This document shows positions 44,728-53,168 of a stretch of 64,000 nt of DNA, piece by piece. Source of the DNA: Streptomyces varsoviensis (GTDB lineage Bacteria > Actinomycetota > Actinomycetes > Streptomycetales > Streptomycetaceae); assembly GCF_000718635.1 (NCBI RefSeq), contig NZ_JOBF01000031.1, positions 4,514-68,513 on the forward strand, given 5' to 3'. Under the pieces are notes generated by a model. It saw nothing but the letters and a program-made list of their open reading frames with translations, made no database searches and was not told where the DNA came from. A program made the position numbers and the translations under genes. Numbering within the stretch: position 1 is the stretch's first letter; each line of letters starts with the position of its first letter.

Positions 44728-44762
44728 GCCAATTGCCTCGCACGGGGGGCGAGACAATTGGC
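44728..44762. promoter_or_regulatory. Large inverted repeat around CAATTG
   Basis: GCCAATTGCCTCGC (44728-44741) and GCGAGACAATTGGC (44749-44762) are 14-bp arms with one mismatch and a 7-nt loop, ACGGGGG. It could be a regulator-binding dyad for the AraC protein or a transcript hairpin. It lies about 235 bp upstream of the AraC start and 240 bp upstream of the dehydrogenase start. Confidence 0.5.
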
Positions 44763-44935
44763 GCGCCTGTCCATGCCGGGCGCCGCCGGCTCACGGCCCG
44801 CCATGGGTCTCGTACGCCCCGCGCACCTCTTACGCGCCCGACGGCCCCCACAGCTCCTTCGGCTCCCTCGGCCCCCCACGGCCCCTCCGGCCCCTTCGGC
44901 AAGGGATTCGTGCGCTGCCGCGGGTTCCTAATTTC

Positions 44936-44949
44936 TGTAACGGGTTCTA
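44936..44949. promoter_or_regulatory. KstR-type TetR operator motif
   Basis: TGTAACGGGTTCTA fits TnnAACnnGTTnnA exactly, the motif recognised by KstR in mycobacteria and rhodococci. It lies 54 bp upstream of the acyl-CoA dehydrogenase GTG, where it would block the promoter. The regulator itself is not in this window. Confidence 0.55.
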
Positions 44950-45002
44950 CTCTGTGCGCGGTCGGCGCGGAGACCGCGCGATCCCAGCCTCCAGGAGGGC
45001 CC

Positions 45003-46181
45003 GTGCACCTCGAATACACGCCGGAACAGCAGCGGCTGCGCACCGAACTGCGCGCGTACTTCGCGGAGCTGGTGCCCGACAACGCCTACGCCCGCTACGC
45101 CGACGCCGCCGCGCAGAAGCGCTTCTACCGGGAGACCGTCCGCCGCCTCGGCGGCGACGGGTGGCTCGGCGTCGGCTGGCCGAAGGAGTACGGCGGGCGC
45201 GGAATGACGCCGATGGAGCGGTTCATCTTCTTCGACGAGGCCGCGCAGGCGGGCGTGCCGCTGCCGCTCATGGCGCTGAACACGGTCGGCCCGACGATCA
45301 TGCAGTTCGGCACCGAGGAGCAGAAGCGGTACTTCCTGCCGCGCATCCTCTCCGGCGAACTCGATTTCGCGATCGGCTACAGCGAACCCGACGCGGGCAC
45401 CGACCTCGCGGCCCTCAAGACCCGTGCCGTGCGCGACGGCGACGACTACGTGGTCAACGGCCAGAAGATCTGGACCACCAACGGCGACACCGCCGACTGG
45501 GTCTGGCTCGCCGTCCGTACGGACCCCGAGGCCCCGCCCCACAAGGGCATCACCATGCTCCTCGTCCCCACCACCGACCCCGGCTACTCCTGCACCCTCA
45601 TCAACACCCTCGCCTCCCACGACACCACCGCCAGCTACTACGAGAACATCCGCGTCCCCGTCACCCGCCGGGTCGGCGAGGAGAACAAGGGCTGGCGGCT
45701 GATCACCACCCAGCTCAACCACGAGCGCGTCACCCTCGCCGCCCACGGCACCATGGCCATCCGCGCGCTGGCCGACGTCCGGCGCTGGGCCGCCGAGACC
45801 AAGCTCGCCGACGGCCGCCGCGTCATCGACCTGACCTGGGTGCGCGCCCGCCTCGCCCGTACGCACGCCCGCCTCGACGCCATGAAACTCCTCAACTGGC
45901 GCATGGTCGACGCCCTCCAGCGCGCCACCCTCACCCCGCAGGACGCCTCCGCCGTCAAGGTCTACGGCTCCGAGGCGCGCCGCGACGCCTACGCCTGGCT
46001 CATGGAGGTGGCGGGCGCCGCCGGTCCCCTGAAGGAGGGCTCGGCCGGCGCCGTCCTCCACGGCGAACTCGAACGCGGCTACCGCAGCGCCGTCATCTTC
46101 ACCTTCGGCGGCGGCAACAACGAGATCCAGCGGGAGATCATCTCCTGGATCGGGCTGGGCATGCCGCGGGTCCGGCGCTAG
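45003..46181 (+). CDS. Acyl-CoA dehydrogenase (FadE type)
   Basis: 392 aa from the GTG at 45003 with AGGAGGG at 44993-44999. HLEYTPEQQRLRTELRAYFA opens the N-terminal helical domain; FAIGYSEPDAGTDLAALKTR is the acyl-CoA dehydrogenase signature; VNGQKIWTTNGDTADWVWLA is in the beta domain; GEENKGWRLITTQLNHERVT and the C-terminal FTFGGGNNEIQREIISWIGL bind FAD. Flavin-dependent oxidation of an acyl-CoA; substrate class not determined. A KstR-type site in its promoter and similarity in layout to FadE enzymes of steroid side-chain breakdown suggest a terpenoid or steroid-like substrate (inference). Confidence 0.93.
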   Translation: MHLEYTPEQQRLRTELRAYFAELVPDNAYARYADAAAQKRFYRETVRRLGGDGWLGVGWPKEYGGRGMTPMERFIFFDEAAQAGVPLPLMALNTVGPTIMQFGTEEQKRYFLPRILSGELDFAIGYSEPDAGTDLAALKTRAVRDGDDYVVNGQKIWTTNGDTADWVWLAVRTDPEAPPHKGITMLLVPTTDPGYSCTLINTLASHDTTASYYENIRVPVTRRVGEENKGWRLITTQLNHERVTLAAHGTMAIRALADVRRWAAETKLADGRRVIDLTWVRARLARTHARLDAMKLLNWRMVDALQRATLTPQDASAVKVYGSEARRDAYAWLMEVAGAAGPLKEGSAGAVLHGELERGYRSAVIFTFGGGNNEIQREIISWIGLGMPRVRR

Positions 46182-46239
46182 CGGTCGCCGCGACGGCCGG
46201 ACGGCGCGAATCCGGGGGCCGTCGCCGGGCGTCTCCGTG

Positions 46240-46524
46240 TCACCGGCGTTCTTCCGCGCGGAGGCGGGCCAGCTCCTTGAGGGCCATGCGGGCGGCGGGG
46301 GTGCCGGCCGGGGTCTGCCAGTAGGGGTGGCCGGCTATGCGGGCGGAGAGCTGGTGCAGGCGGTGCCGGTGGGCGGCCGTGGCCTGAGGGGTGGGCACCC
46401 CGGCGAGCAGCCAGTACGTGGCGTACCACTCGGTCTGGGTCTCCAGGAGGTCGGCGGGGAAGAGGTAGCTCATGAGCAACGAGTAGATCGCATGTTCGAA
46501 TTTTTGGGCAAAGGTGCAGGACAT
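46240..46524 (-). CDS. Small conserved-looking protein of unknown function
   Basis: 94 aa from the ATG at 46524 (an internal ATG at 46473 is possible; neither has a clear ribosome binding site). Helical protein: FEHAIYSLLMSYLFPADLLE, then TQTEWYATYWLLAGVPTP, and a basic C-terminus (RMALKELARLRAEERR). Aromatic residues are frequent. It lies divergent from the DUF2236 gene with overlapping leader regions. I do not recognise a family. Confidence 0.55.
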   Translation of the reverse strand: MSCTFAQKFEHAIYSLLMSYLFPADLLETQTEWYATYWLLAGVPTPQATAAHRHRLHQLSARIAGHPYWQTPAGTPAARMALKELARLRAEERR

Positions 46525-46594
46525 CGCGGTGCGGCGGTCCCAGTGCCGGTGCCCGCCGGTTAGGGTCGGCATCCCGGACCCGGAGGTGGACAGG

Positions 46595-47611
46595 ATGCGG
46601 CGACACGCCCCGACCCGCTCGACCGGTCGGTACGACCGGACCAGCGCGAACAGTGCGTACGGTCCGGACGGCCCGTACGGTCCGGGCGGCGGGGACCCGG
46701 GGCTCTTCGGCCCCGGATCGGTCACCTGGCAGGTGCACGGCGACCCCATGATGTGGGTGGCGGGCGTGCGCGCCCTGTGGCTCCAGGCGCTCCACCCGCG
46801 CGCCGTGCGCGGGATCATGCAGAACTCCGACTTCCGCCAGGACCCCTGGCGGCGGCTTCTGCGCACCGCCGGATTCGTCGCCACCACCACCTACGGCACC
46901 GCCGACGCCGCCGAACGGGCCGGGGCCGCCGTCCGCGCCATCCACCGCCGGCTCACCGCCACCGACCCCGACACCGGCGAGCGCTATCGCGTCGACGACC
47001 CCGAACTGCTCCTCTGGGTGCACTGCGCCGAGGTCGCCTCCTACCTCCACGTGGTGCGCGCGTCCGGGCTGCCGTTCACCGACGCGACCGCCGACGCCTA
47101 CATAGCCGAGCACCGCCGCTCGGCGCGGCTCGTCGGCCTCGACCCCGCCGACGTACCGGCCGACGCCGGGCAGCTCGCCGCCTACTTCGAGCGGGTGCGT
47201 CCGCGACTGGCCGCCACCCCGGAGGCGTTCGAGGTCGACGAGTTCCTGCGCCGGCCGCCCGTACCCCCGCTGCTCACCCCCGCGCGCCGGCTGCTCTGGG
47301 GGCGGGTCTCCGCGCTGGCGTACGCCTCCCTGCCCCGGTACGCCCACGAGCTGTACGGCCGGCCCGCGCCGCCCCCGGACGCCGTCGCGCGCCGGCTGCG
47401 CGCCGCCGGGTTCGTCCTGCGCGGCGTGCCCGCGACCGTACGCTGGCAACTCCCGCCCAAACACATCCTCACCGCCGCCGCCCGGCTCGGCCCCGGCAGC
47501 CGACCCTCGGCCTACAAGCTGCGCAGCCTGGCCGCCATACTGGACGGGCCGGGGAGGGCAGCAGCGCGAAACGACGGGGGCGGCGGCGGAGGATGGCGGA
47601 GACCAGGCTGA
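46595..47611 (+). CDS. DUF2236/MpaB-family oxygenase-like protein
   Basis: About 338 aa from the ATG at 46595 with GGAGG at 46582-46586. FGPGSVTWQVHGDPMMWVAG, LQALHPRAVRGIMQNSDF, RLLRTAGFVATTTYGTADAA and LLLWVHCAEVASYLHVV are the hallmark blocks of DUF2236, whose members include the rubber oxygenase Lcp and the mycophenolic acid oxygenase MpaB. Conserved His and Arg residues (HGDP, LHPRA, WVHC) probably bind heme. No signal peptide is seen, so it is cytosolic, unlike Lcp. The substrate is unknown. Its end overlaps the kinase start by 19 bases, suggesting coupled expression. Confidence 0.85.
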   Translation: MRRHAPTRSTGRYDRTSANSAYGPDGPYGPGGGDPGLFGPGSVTWQVHGDPMMWVAGVRALWLQALHPRAVRGIMQNSDFRQDPWRRLLRTAGFVATTTYGTADAAERAGAAVRAIHRRLTATDPDTGERYRVDDPELLLWVHCAEVASYLHVVRASGLPFTDATADAYIAEHRRSARLVGLDPADVPADAGQLAAYFERVRPRLAATPEAFEVDEFLRRPPVPPLLTPARRLLWGRVSALAYASLPRYAHELYGRPAPPPDAVARRLRAAGFVLRGVPATVRWQLPPKHILTAAARLGPGSRPSAYKLRSLAAILDGPGRAAARNDGGGGGGWRRPG

Positions 47612-49935
47612 TCCAGGGCCGGTACCGACTGCTCGACCTGATCGGGCGGGGCGGTATGGGCGAGGTGTGGCGGGCGCTCGACGAGTCGCTCGGCCGCCGG
47701 GTGGCCGTCAAATGCCTCAACCCCCTGGGGCCGCGCCATGACCAGTCGTTCATGCGGGTGCTGCGCGAGCGGTTCCGCCGGGAGGCCCGGGTCGCCGCCG
47801 CCCTCCAGCACCGGGGCGTCACCGTCGTCCACGACTTCGGCGAGTTCGACGGCGTCCTCTACCTGGTCATGGAGTTGCTGGAGGGCCGCAACCTCAGCCA
47901 GCTCCTGGAGGACAACAAGCACCACCCGCTGCCCGTGCCGGACGTCGTCGACATAGCGGACCAGGTGGCCGCGGCGCTCGCCTACACCCACCGGCAGGGC
48001 ATCGTGCACCGCGACCTGAAGCCCGCCAACATCATGCGGCTGGCCGACGGCAGCGTGAAGATATGCGACTTCGGCATAGCGCGCCTCGGCCACGACATCG
48101 GCGTCACCAGCCGCCTCACCGGCACCGGCATCGCCATGGGCACCCCGCACTACATGTCGCCCGAACAGATCGCGGGCGGCCACGTGGATCGGCGCAGCGA
48201 CCTCTACTCGCTCGGCTGCGTGCTGTACGAAATCGCCACCGGAGCCCCGCCGTTCGACCTCGACGACGCCTGGTCCGTCCTCGTGGGCCACCGCGACACC
48301 CCGCCCGAACCGCTCCGCAGCCACCGCCCCGACCTCCCCGAACCGTTCGAACGGATCGTGCTGGACCTGCTCGCCAAGGACCCCGAGGACCGCCCGCAGG
48401 ACGCCGCCGACCTCGGGCACCGGCTCGCGGAGACGCACGGCACGGGCCACCACTGGGCCCCGCCGCGACCGACGGCGCCCCACCAGCCACATGCCGTCTA
48501 CACCCCGCCCGCTGTCCATCCATCGACCGTCGCCGCCGGCGGGCCCCGCCCGGCCGCCGAGAAGACGGCCGGGTCAAAGGCCGGCCGGCCCGCGGTGGCG
48601 GCGCTGCCCGAACCCGCCCGGCTGCCCGGCTGGGCCAGGGGCATGACCACGGGCACCAAGGCCACCGGCGGCGCCCTCGCCCCGCCCGTACCGGCCGGCC
48701 ACGCCGACGCGCTGACCGGCGCCTGGACCGAACCCGCCGACCCGCGCCGCCCCACGCCGCCGCCCGGACCGGCCCGCCCCGGCGTGCCGCCGGAAGTGCT
48801 CAAGGAACTGGCCGTCCGGCACAGCGCGGGGCTGAGCCTCGGGCGGCTCGGCCGCTGGGAGGAGGCGGGCAAGGTGCACCGCGCCGTCGCCGCCGAACGC
48901 GAACACGTCCTGGGCGCCGACCACCCCGACACCCTCGCCAGCCGCTACGAGGTCGCCTACACCCTCAGCCGGCTCGGCCGCCCGGCGGACGCGCTGCGCG
49001 AGTACGGACAGGCCGCGGCCGGCCGGGAGCGCGTCCTCGGCGCCGAGCACCCGGACACCCTCGCCGCGCGCCAGGAGACCGCGTACGTGCTCGGGCAGCT
49101 CGGCCGGCACTTCGAGGCCCACCAGGTGTACGCCGCCGTGCTCGCCGTGCGGGAACGCACCATGGGCCCCGACCACCCCGACACGCTGCGCTGCCGCCAC
49201 AACCTCGCCTACAACCTCAGCAGGCTCGGCCGCCTGGAGGACTCGTACGAGATGGCGCGCGAGGTCGCCGCCGCCCGCACCCGCGTCCTGGGCCCCGGCC
49301 ACCCCGACACCCTCGTCACCCGCTACGAGGTCGGCTACGCGCTCGGCCAGCTCGGCCGCTGGTCCGAGGCGCTCGACACGTACCGCGAGGTCGCCGCCGG
49401 GCGGGCCGAGGCGCTGGGCCCCGACCACCCGGACACCCTCGCCGCCCGCTACGAGGCGGGCATCTGCCTGGGCCGGCTGGGCCGCAGCGCGGCGGCCCTG
49501 GAGCTCTACCGCGATCTCGTCGACGACCGTACGCGCGCTCAGGGCGCCACGGACCCCGAGACGCTGCGGGCCCGGCACGGCCTCGGCGTCAACCTCGGCC
49601 GCCTCGGCCGCTGGGAGGAGGCCCTGGCCGAGGCCCGCGAGGTGTCGGCGATCCGCGAGCGCGTCCTCGGCCCCGAGCACACGGACACCCTCGTCAGCCG
49701 CCGCGAGGTCGCCGTCGGCCTCGGCTGGCTCGGCCGCTGGACCGACGCCCTCGCCGTCTACCGCGAAGTCGCCCAAGCCCGCCAGCGCGTCCTCGGCGCC
49801 AACCACCCCGACGCCCTCGCCAGCCGCAACGACGAAGCCCACTGCCTCGAACAACTGGGCCGCTCCACCGAAGCCGTCGACCTCTACCGCCAGGTCGCCG
49901 CGCTCAGGCAGCAGCGGGGGACACTGGGCCGGTAG
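47593..49935 (+). CDS. Ser/Thr protein kinase with C-terminal TPR array
   Basis: 780 aa. The kinase domain covers residues about 10-275: IGRGGMGEVW (P-loop), VAVKCL (Lys), IVHRDLKPANIM (Asp141), ICDFGIARL (DFG), GTPHYMSPEQIAGG (activation loop). A Pro-rich linker follows, with no transmembrane helix. From residue about 402 nine 42-residue TPRs of the kinesin-light-chain type follow, eight ending in HPDTL or a variant. Most Hanks kinases of Streptomyces have a membrane helix and PASTA or sensor domain; here a cytosolic TPR array probably selects protein partners. The start codon lies right behind GGAGG with no spacer, so translation may depend on coupling to the DUF2236 gene. Confidence 0.92.
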   Translation: MAETRLIQGRYRLLDLIGRGGMGEVWRALDESLGRRVAVKCLNPLGPRHDQSFMRVLRERFRREARVAAALQHRGVTVVHDFGEFDGVLYLVMELLEGRNLSQLLEDNKHHPLPVPDVVDIADQVAAALAYTHRQGIVHRDLKPANIMRLADGSVKICDFGIARLGHDIGVTSRLTGTGIAMGTPHYMSPEQIAGGHVDRRSDLYSLGCVLYEIATGAPPFDLDDAWSVLVGHRDTPPEPLRSHRPDLPEPFERIVLDLLAKDPEDRPQDAADLGHRLAETHGTGHHWAPPRPTAPHQPHAVYTPPAVHPSTVAAGGPRPAAEKTAGSKAGRPAVAALPEPARLPGWARGMTTGTKATGGALAPPVPAGHADALTGAWTEPADPRRPTPPPGPARPGVPPEVLKELAVRHSAGLSLGRLGRWEEAGKVHRAVAAEREHVLGADHPDTLASRYEVAYTLSRLGRPADALREYGQAAAGRERVLGAEHPDTLAARQETAYVLGQLGRHFEAHQVYAAVLAVRERTMGPDHPDTLRCRHNLAYNLSRLGRLEDSYEMAREVAAARTRVLGPGHPDTLVTRYEVGYALGQLGRWSEALDTYREVAAGRAEALGPDHPDTLAARYEAGICLGRLGRSAAALELYRDLVDDRTRAQGATDPETLRARHGLGVNLGRLGRWEEALAEAREVSAIRERVLGPEHTDTLVSRREVAVGLGWLGRWTDALAVYREVAQARQRVLGANHPDALASRNDEAHCLEQLGRSTEAVDLYRQVAALRQQRGTLGR

Positions 49936-50031
49936 CCCGATCCGTCCCCTCACCCACTCATGCCCCCAGGTTATCGCCGCATACGCGATGGATCTTGGAC
50001 TTGGGCGCCGTGGGAGCCGCAGTATCGAGAC

Positions 50032-50349
50032 ATGATCAACCACACGATGATTGTCTCGTTCGACGACGCGATCCCCGACAGCGAGCTGGATCAGTACCTC
50101 AAGGACATCGAACAGGTCATGAGGGACTCCGGGACCATCCAGACCTTCGCGGCGAAGCGGCACATCCGGGTCGCGGCCGATGACCACAGCCCGGTGTTCG
50201 TGGCCAGTGCCGTGGTGCGGCTCGGCCTCGCCGATGTGGCGGCGCTGAACGCCTCGTTCGCCGCGCCGGGGGCGATGGAGCTCATCAAGCGCTGGCAGGC
50301 CAAGTACCCGTACCGGGTGGTCTGGGTCAATCACGAGGAGCTGGTGTGA
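50032..50349 (+). CDS. Dabb (stress-responsive alpha/beta-barrel) domain protein
   Basis: 105 aa. The strand-helix-strand pattern HTMIVSFDDAIPDSELDQYL and KRYHIRV-like/SPVFVASAVVRLGLADVAAL fits the dimeric alpha/beta-barrel (Dabb) family. The ATG at 50032 is used; an upstream frame adds an unlikely leader. Such proteins are frequent in aromatic and terpenoid gene sets as small decarboxylases, cyclases or helper proteins. It precedes the ring-cleavage operon by 175 bp and may be its first gene. Confidence 0.7.
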   Translation: MINHTMIVSFDDAIPDSELDQYLKDIEQVMRDSGTIQTFAAKRHIRVAADDHSPVFVASAVVRLGLADVAALNASFAAPGAMELIKRWQAKYPYRVVWVNHEELV

Positions 50350-50524
50350 CCGGCTTCGCGCTCCACTGAGGCACACCGGAGCCCGGGCGCGTCACCGGCG
50401 GCGGAGTCGCCGCGAGTTGGGTGAATGCCTCCCGGAGGACCCCCGGGCTCGTCCCGTACCCGGCGCACAGGGCCGGGAACGTGAGGAAGTTCGTCACACA
50501 GGACCAACCCGCCAAGGAGCGACG

Positions 50525-51385
50525 TTGCGCATCGGAAATGTTCGGGGGCGGCCGTGGTTGATCACGGGCGAGGGCGAGGGCATCGACATCTACGAGGCGA
50601 GCGGGCACCGGTTCGGACCGGACCTTCCCGCGCTGTACGAACGGTGGGACGAGTTCGCGGACTGGGAGCCGGCGGCCGGTCGACGGGCCGGCTTCACACC
50701 CGCCGACCTCGGGGCGCCGTCGCCGAATCCGCGCCAGGTGTTCGCCATCGGGCTCAACTACTACGGGCACGTGCGGGAAGCCGGACTGGAGGTGCCGACA
50801 GAGCCTTCCGTGTTCACGAAATACGTCTCCTCGTTCGCGGGCGCCGAATCGAGCGTCGAGCTGCCGCCGGGCACGGTGGACTGGGAGGTCGAGATCGCGG
50901 TGGTGATCGGCCGGACGGCCCGCGAGGTCGCCGCCGGCGACGCCTGGCGGTACGTGGCCGGGCTGACGGTGGCACAGGACCTCTCCGAACGCGGCCTGCA
51001 ACTCGCGGGAGCGCCACCGCAGTACAGCCTCGGCAAGTCGTTTCCCGGCTTCGGCCCGACCGGGCCGTTCCTGGTCACTCCGGACGAGTTCGCCGACCCG
51101 GCCGACCTGGAGCTGGGCTGCGTGCTCAACGGCGAACCGGTGCAGAAGGCGCGCTCCACCGAGATGGTCTTCCCCATCGATGTGCTGATCGAGAAGGTTT
51201 CCCAGGTCACCACGTTGTTTCCCGGCGATGTCGTGTTCACCGGCACCCCGGCGGGCGTGGGGGCCGTCCGCACCCCGCCGCGGTTCCTGGCGGCGGGCGA
51301 CGAACTCGTCTCCTACGTCGAAGGCATCGGCAGCATCCGGCAGACCTTCACGGCCGCCGGGCGCGCGGAAGGGAGCGCGTCATGA
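50525..51385 (+). CDS. Fumarylacetoacetate hydrolase (FAH) family protein
   Basis: 286 aa from the TTG at 50525, preceded by AAGGAG (50514-50519). RQVFAIGLNYYGHVREAGLE, VDWEVEIAVVIGRTAREV (metal-binding Glu), LTVAQDLSERGLQL, YSLGKSFPGFGPTGPFLVTP and GDVVFTGTPAGVGAVR are the FAH-fold blocks. In aromatic degradation such enzymes hydrolyse or decarboxylate the ring-fission product (HpaG, MhpD-like and related roles). Its stop overlaps the extradiol dioxygenase start (ATGA). It is the first gene of a coupled catabolic operon. The exact step, hydrolysis of the C-C bond or hydration, is not clear. Confidence 0.88.
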   Translation: MRIGNVRGRPWLITGEGEGIDIYEASGHRFGPDLPALYERWDEFADWEPAAGRRAGFTPADLGAPSPNPRQVFAIGLNYYGHVREAGLEVPTEPSVFTKYVSSFAGAESSVELPPGTVDWEVEIAVVIGRTAREVAAGDAWRYVAGLTVAQDLSERGLQLAGAPPQYSLGKSFPGFGPTGPFLVTPDEFADPADLELGCVLNGEPVQKARSTEMVFPIDVLIEKVSQVTTLFPGDVVFTGTPAGVGAVRTPPRFLAAGDELVSYVEGIGSIRQTFTAAGRAEGSAS

Positions 51386-52311
51386 GCCTGCACCGGCTCG
51401 CCTCGATCACCCTCGGAGTGCCCGACGTCGTGACCGCCGGCGCCTACTACGAGGAGTTCGGGCTGTCGAAGGGGGCGGACGGCTGGTACTCGACCACCGA
51501 CGGCGGACGGCAGTTGCGGTTGGTCCGGTCTCCGGCCCGGCGGCTGGTCGGACTGTCGATCGGCGCGGACAGCCCCGACGACCTGTACGCGATCACACGC
51601 CGGCTGAGCCGCCTGGGTATCGACGCGCGTACCGACGGACGCCGCCTGGTGGCGACCGAGGCGGTCACCGGCGTCGAGGCCGAGGTCGTGGTGGAGCCGC
51701 GGCCGGCGCGGCCCGCCGTGCCGGCCACCGCGTTCAACGGACCCGGCCGGGACGAGCGCGGTGCGACGCGGGCGCCCGGCGTCGTGCGCGAAGGCATCGT
51801 CCGCCCGCGCAAGCTCGGTCACGTGGTGATCGGCTCGACCGACCAGGAAACGAGCCGGCGGTTCTTCACCGACGGCATCGGCCTCAAGGTGAGCGACGAG
51901 ATCGCCGGGGTCGCCGCCTTCATGCGGTGTTCCACCGACCACCACAACGTCCTGGTCCAGAGCGCCCCGGTGAACTTCGTCCACCACACGTCCTGGGAGG
52001 TCGACGACGTCGACGAGGTCGGACGCGGCGCGACGCGGATGCTGGAGGGCCACCCCGAGCGGCACGTGTGGGGCCTGGGCAGGCACACCGTCGGGTCCAA
52101 CTTCTTCTGGTACCTCCGGGACCCGGCGGGTAACTTCAGCGAGTACTACTCGGATCTCGACTGCGTCGTCGACGACGCGCTGTGGAAGCCGGCCGTGTGG
52201 CCAAGCGGCGACCCCAAGAGCTTCCTGACCTGGGGGCCGCCCATGCCGCCGTCGTTCATCGAACCGGAAGACCTCGCCGCGCTGATGACCGGCGCGCACG
52301 CGTCGCCATGA
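51382..52311 (+). CDS. Two-domain VOC-family extradiol dioxygenase
   Basis: 309 aa, the usual length of type I extradiol dioxygenases. The N-terminal VOC domain (LHRLASITLGVPDVVTAGAY) lacks metal ligands. The catalytic C-terminal domain has His in RKLGHVVIGS, His in VNFVHHTSWEVDD and Glu in GNFSEYYSDLD, the expected 2-His-1-carboxylate iron site. It would cleave a catechol next to the hydroxyls (meta cleavage). It is coupled by ATGA overlaps to genes on both sides. With the FAD hydroxylase downstream it forms a hydroxylate-and-cleave pair. The substrate cannot be named. Confidence 0.86.
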   Translation: MSLHRLASITLGVPDVVTAGAYYEEFGLSKGADGWYSTTDGGRQLRLVRSPARRLVGLSIGADSPDDLYAITRRLSRLGIDARTDGRRLVATEAVTGVEAEVVVEPRPARPAVPATAFNGPGRDERGATRAPGVVREGIVRPRKLGHVVIGSTDQETSRRFFTDGIGLKVSDEIAGVAAFMRCSTDHHNVLVQSAPVNFVHHTSWEVDDVDEVGRGATRMLEGHPERHVWGLGRHTVGSNFFWYLRDPAGNFSEYYSDLDCVVDDALWKPAVWPSGDPKSFLTWGPPMPPSFIEPEDLAALMTGAHASP

Positions 52312-53159
52312 CCGGCCGACCGTACGCGACGGGCATGGTCTGGGGCGAGAGCCCCCGCTGGCACGACGGGGCGCTGTGGCTCTCGGACACCCAGGGCTCC
52401 CGGTTGTGGACCGACGCGTCCGGCGCATGGCGTCCGACCGATCTCGAATCGCCGTCCAACGGGCTGTGGTTCCTGCCCGACGGCGGGCTCGTGGGCGCGA
52501 TGATGCGCGAGCGCGCGATCGGGCGGTGGGACGGCCTGGCCTGGCGGCCCTACGTGGACCTCGCCGACTTCGGGGTCGGCCCCCTCGGCGACATGACCGG
52601 AGACGCCGAGGGCAACCTCTACGTCGACGACGTCGCCTTCGACGCCGCCGCGGGCGAGGAACCGGCGCCGGGCCGCATCATCCTGGTCCGGCCCGACCGC
52701 AGCGTCGCGGTGGCGGCCGAGGACGTGGAGTTCCCGAACGGGCTCGCACTCGTCGACGGCGGCACCACCCTGGTCGTCGCGCAGACCGCGGCCCGGTGCC
52801 TGACCGCGTTCGACGTCCTCGCCGACGGGACCCTCGGTGCGCGGCGGCGCTACGCCGACCTAGCCGATCTCGTCGGCCCCGACGCGCGCCCCGACGGCAT
52901 CTGGCCCGCGGAGCGCGGCGTATGGGTGGCGACGACGAGCGGCCAGGCGATCGTCCGGGTCGGCGAAGACGAGATCCACGAGACGGTGTCCACGGCGCCG
53001 CTGCTGCCGATCGCCTGCTGCCTGCGCGACGACGGCGCGATGATCGCGACGCTGGCGGACCCTCATGGAGCGCCGTTGCCCGATGCCGTGGCATCCCGCG
53101 CGGTGACGGCCTCCGCCGTGCTCATCGAGCCGATGGAAATCACTGGAACGACACAATGA
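52308..53159 (+). CDS. SMP-30/gluconolactonase-family protein
   Basis: 283 aa. Six-bladed beta-propeller signatures: WGESPRWHDGALWLSDTQGS (metal Glu), SPSNGLWFLPDGGLVGAMM, LGDMTGDAEGNLYVDD, FPNGLALVDGGTTLVVAQT and RPDGIWPAERGVWVAT. Members hydrolyse lactones with a divalent metal. A lactonase is not part of the standard meta-cleavage route, so here it may open a lactone formed from the ring-fission product or from the starting compound. ATGA overlap with the dioxygenase gene shows tight coupling. Confidence 0.88.
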   Translation: MTGRPYATGMVWGESPRWHDGALWLSDTQGSRLWTDASGAWRPTDLESPSNGLWFLPDGGLVGAMMRERAIGRWDGLAWRPYVDLADFGVGPLGDMTGDAEGNLYVDDVAFDAAAGEEPAPGRIILVRPDRSVAVAAEDVEFPNGLALVDGGTTLVVAQTAARCLTAFDVLADGTLGARRRYADLADLVGPDARPDGIWPAERGVWVATTSGQAIVRVGEDEIHETVSTAPLLPIACCLRDDGAMIATLADPHGAPLPDAVASRAVTASAVLIEPMEITGTTQ

Positions 53160-53168
53160 GGTGAATCA

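Larger units (their letters stand above)
44494..45002. other. Divergent control region of araC-type and acyl-CoA dehydrogenase genes
   Basis: 509 bp with no supported gene. It contains a 35-bp inverted repeat (44728-44762), a C-rich stretch of GGCCCCTTCGGC-like repeats (44845-44905) and, 54 bp before the dehydrogenase start, a KstR-type motif (44936-44949). Both are described separately. Confidence 0.5.

Noticed and set aside
46753..47592. Upstream extension of the Ser/Thr kinase frame
   Set aside because: It overlaps the DUF2236 gene in another frame and is Arg-rich; the kinase P-loop starts normally after the ATG at 47593.
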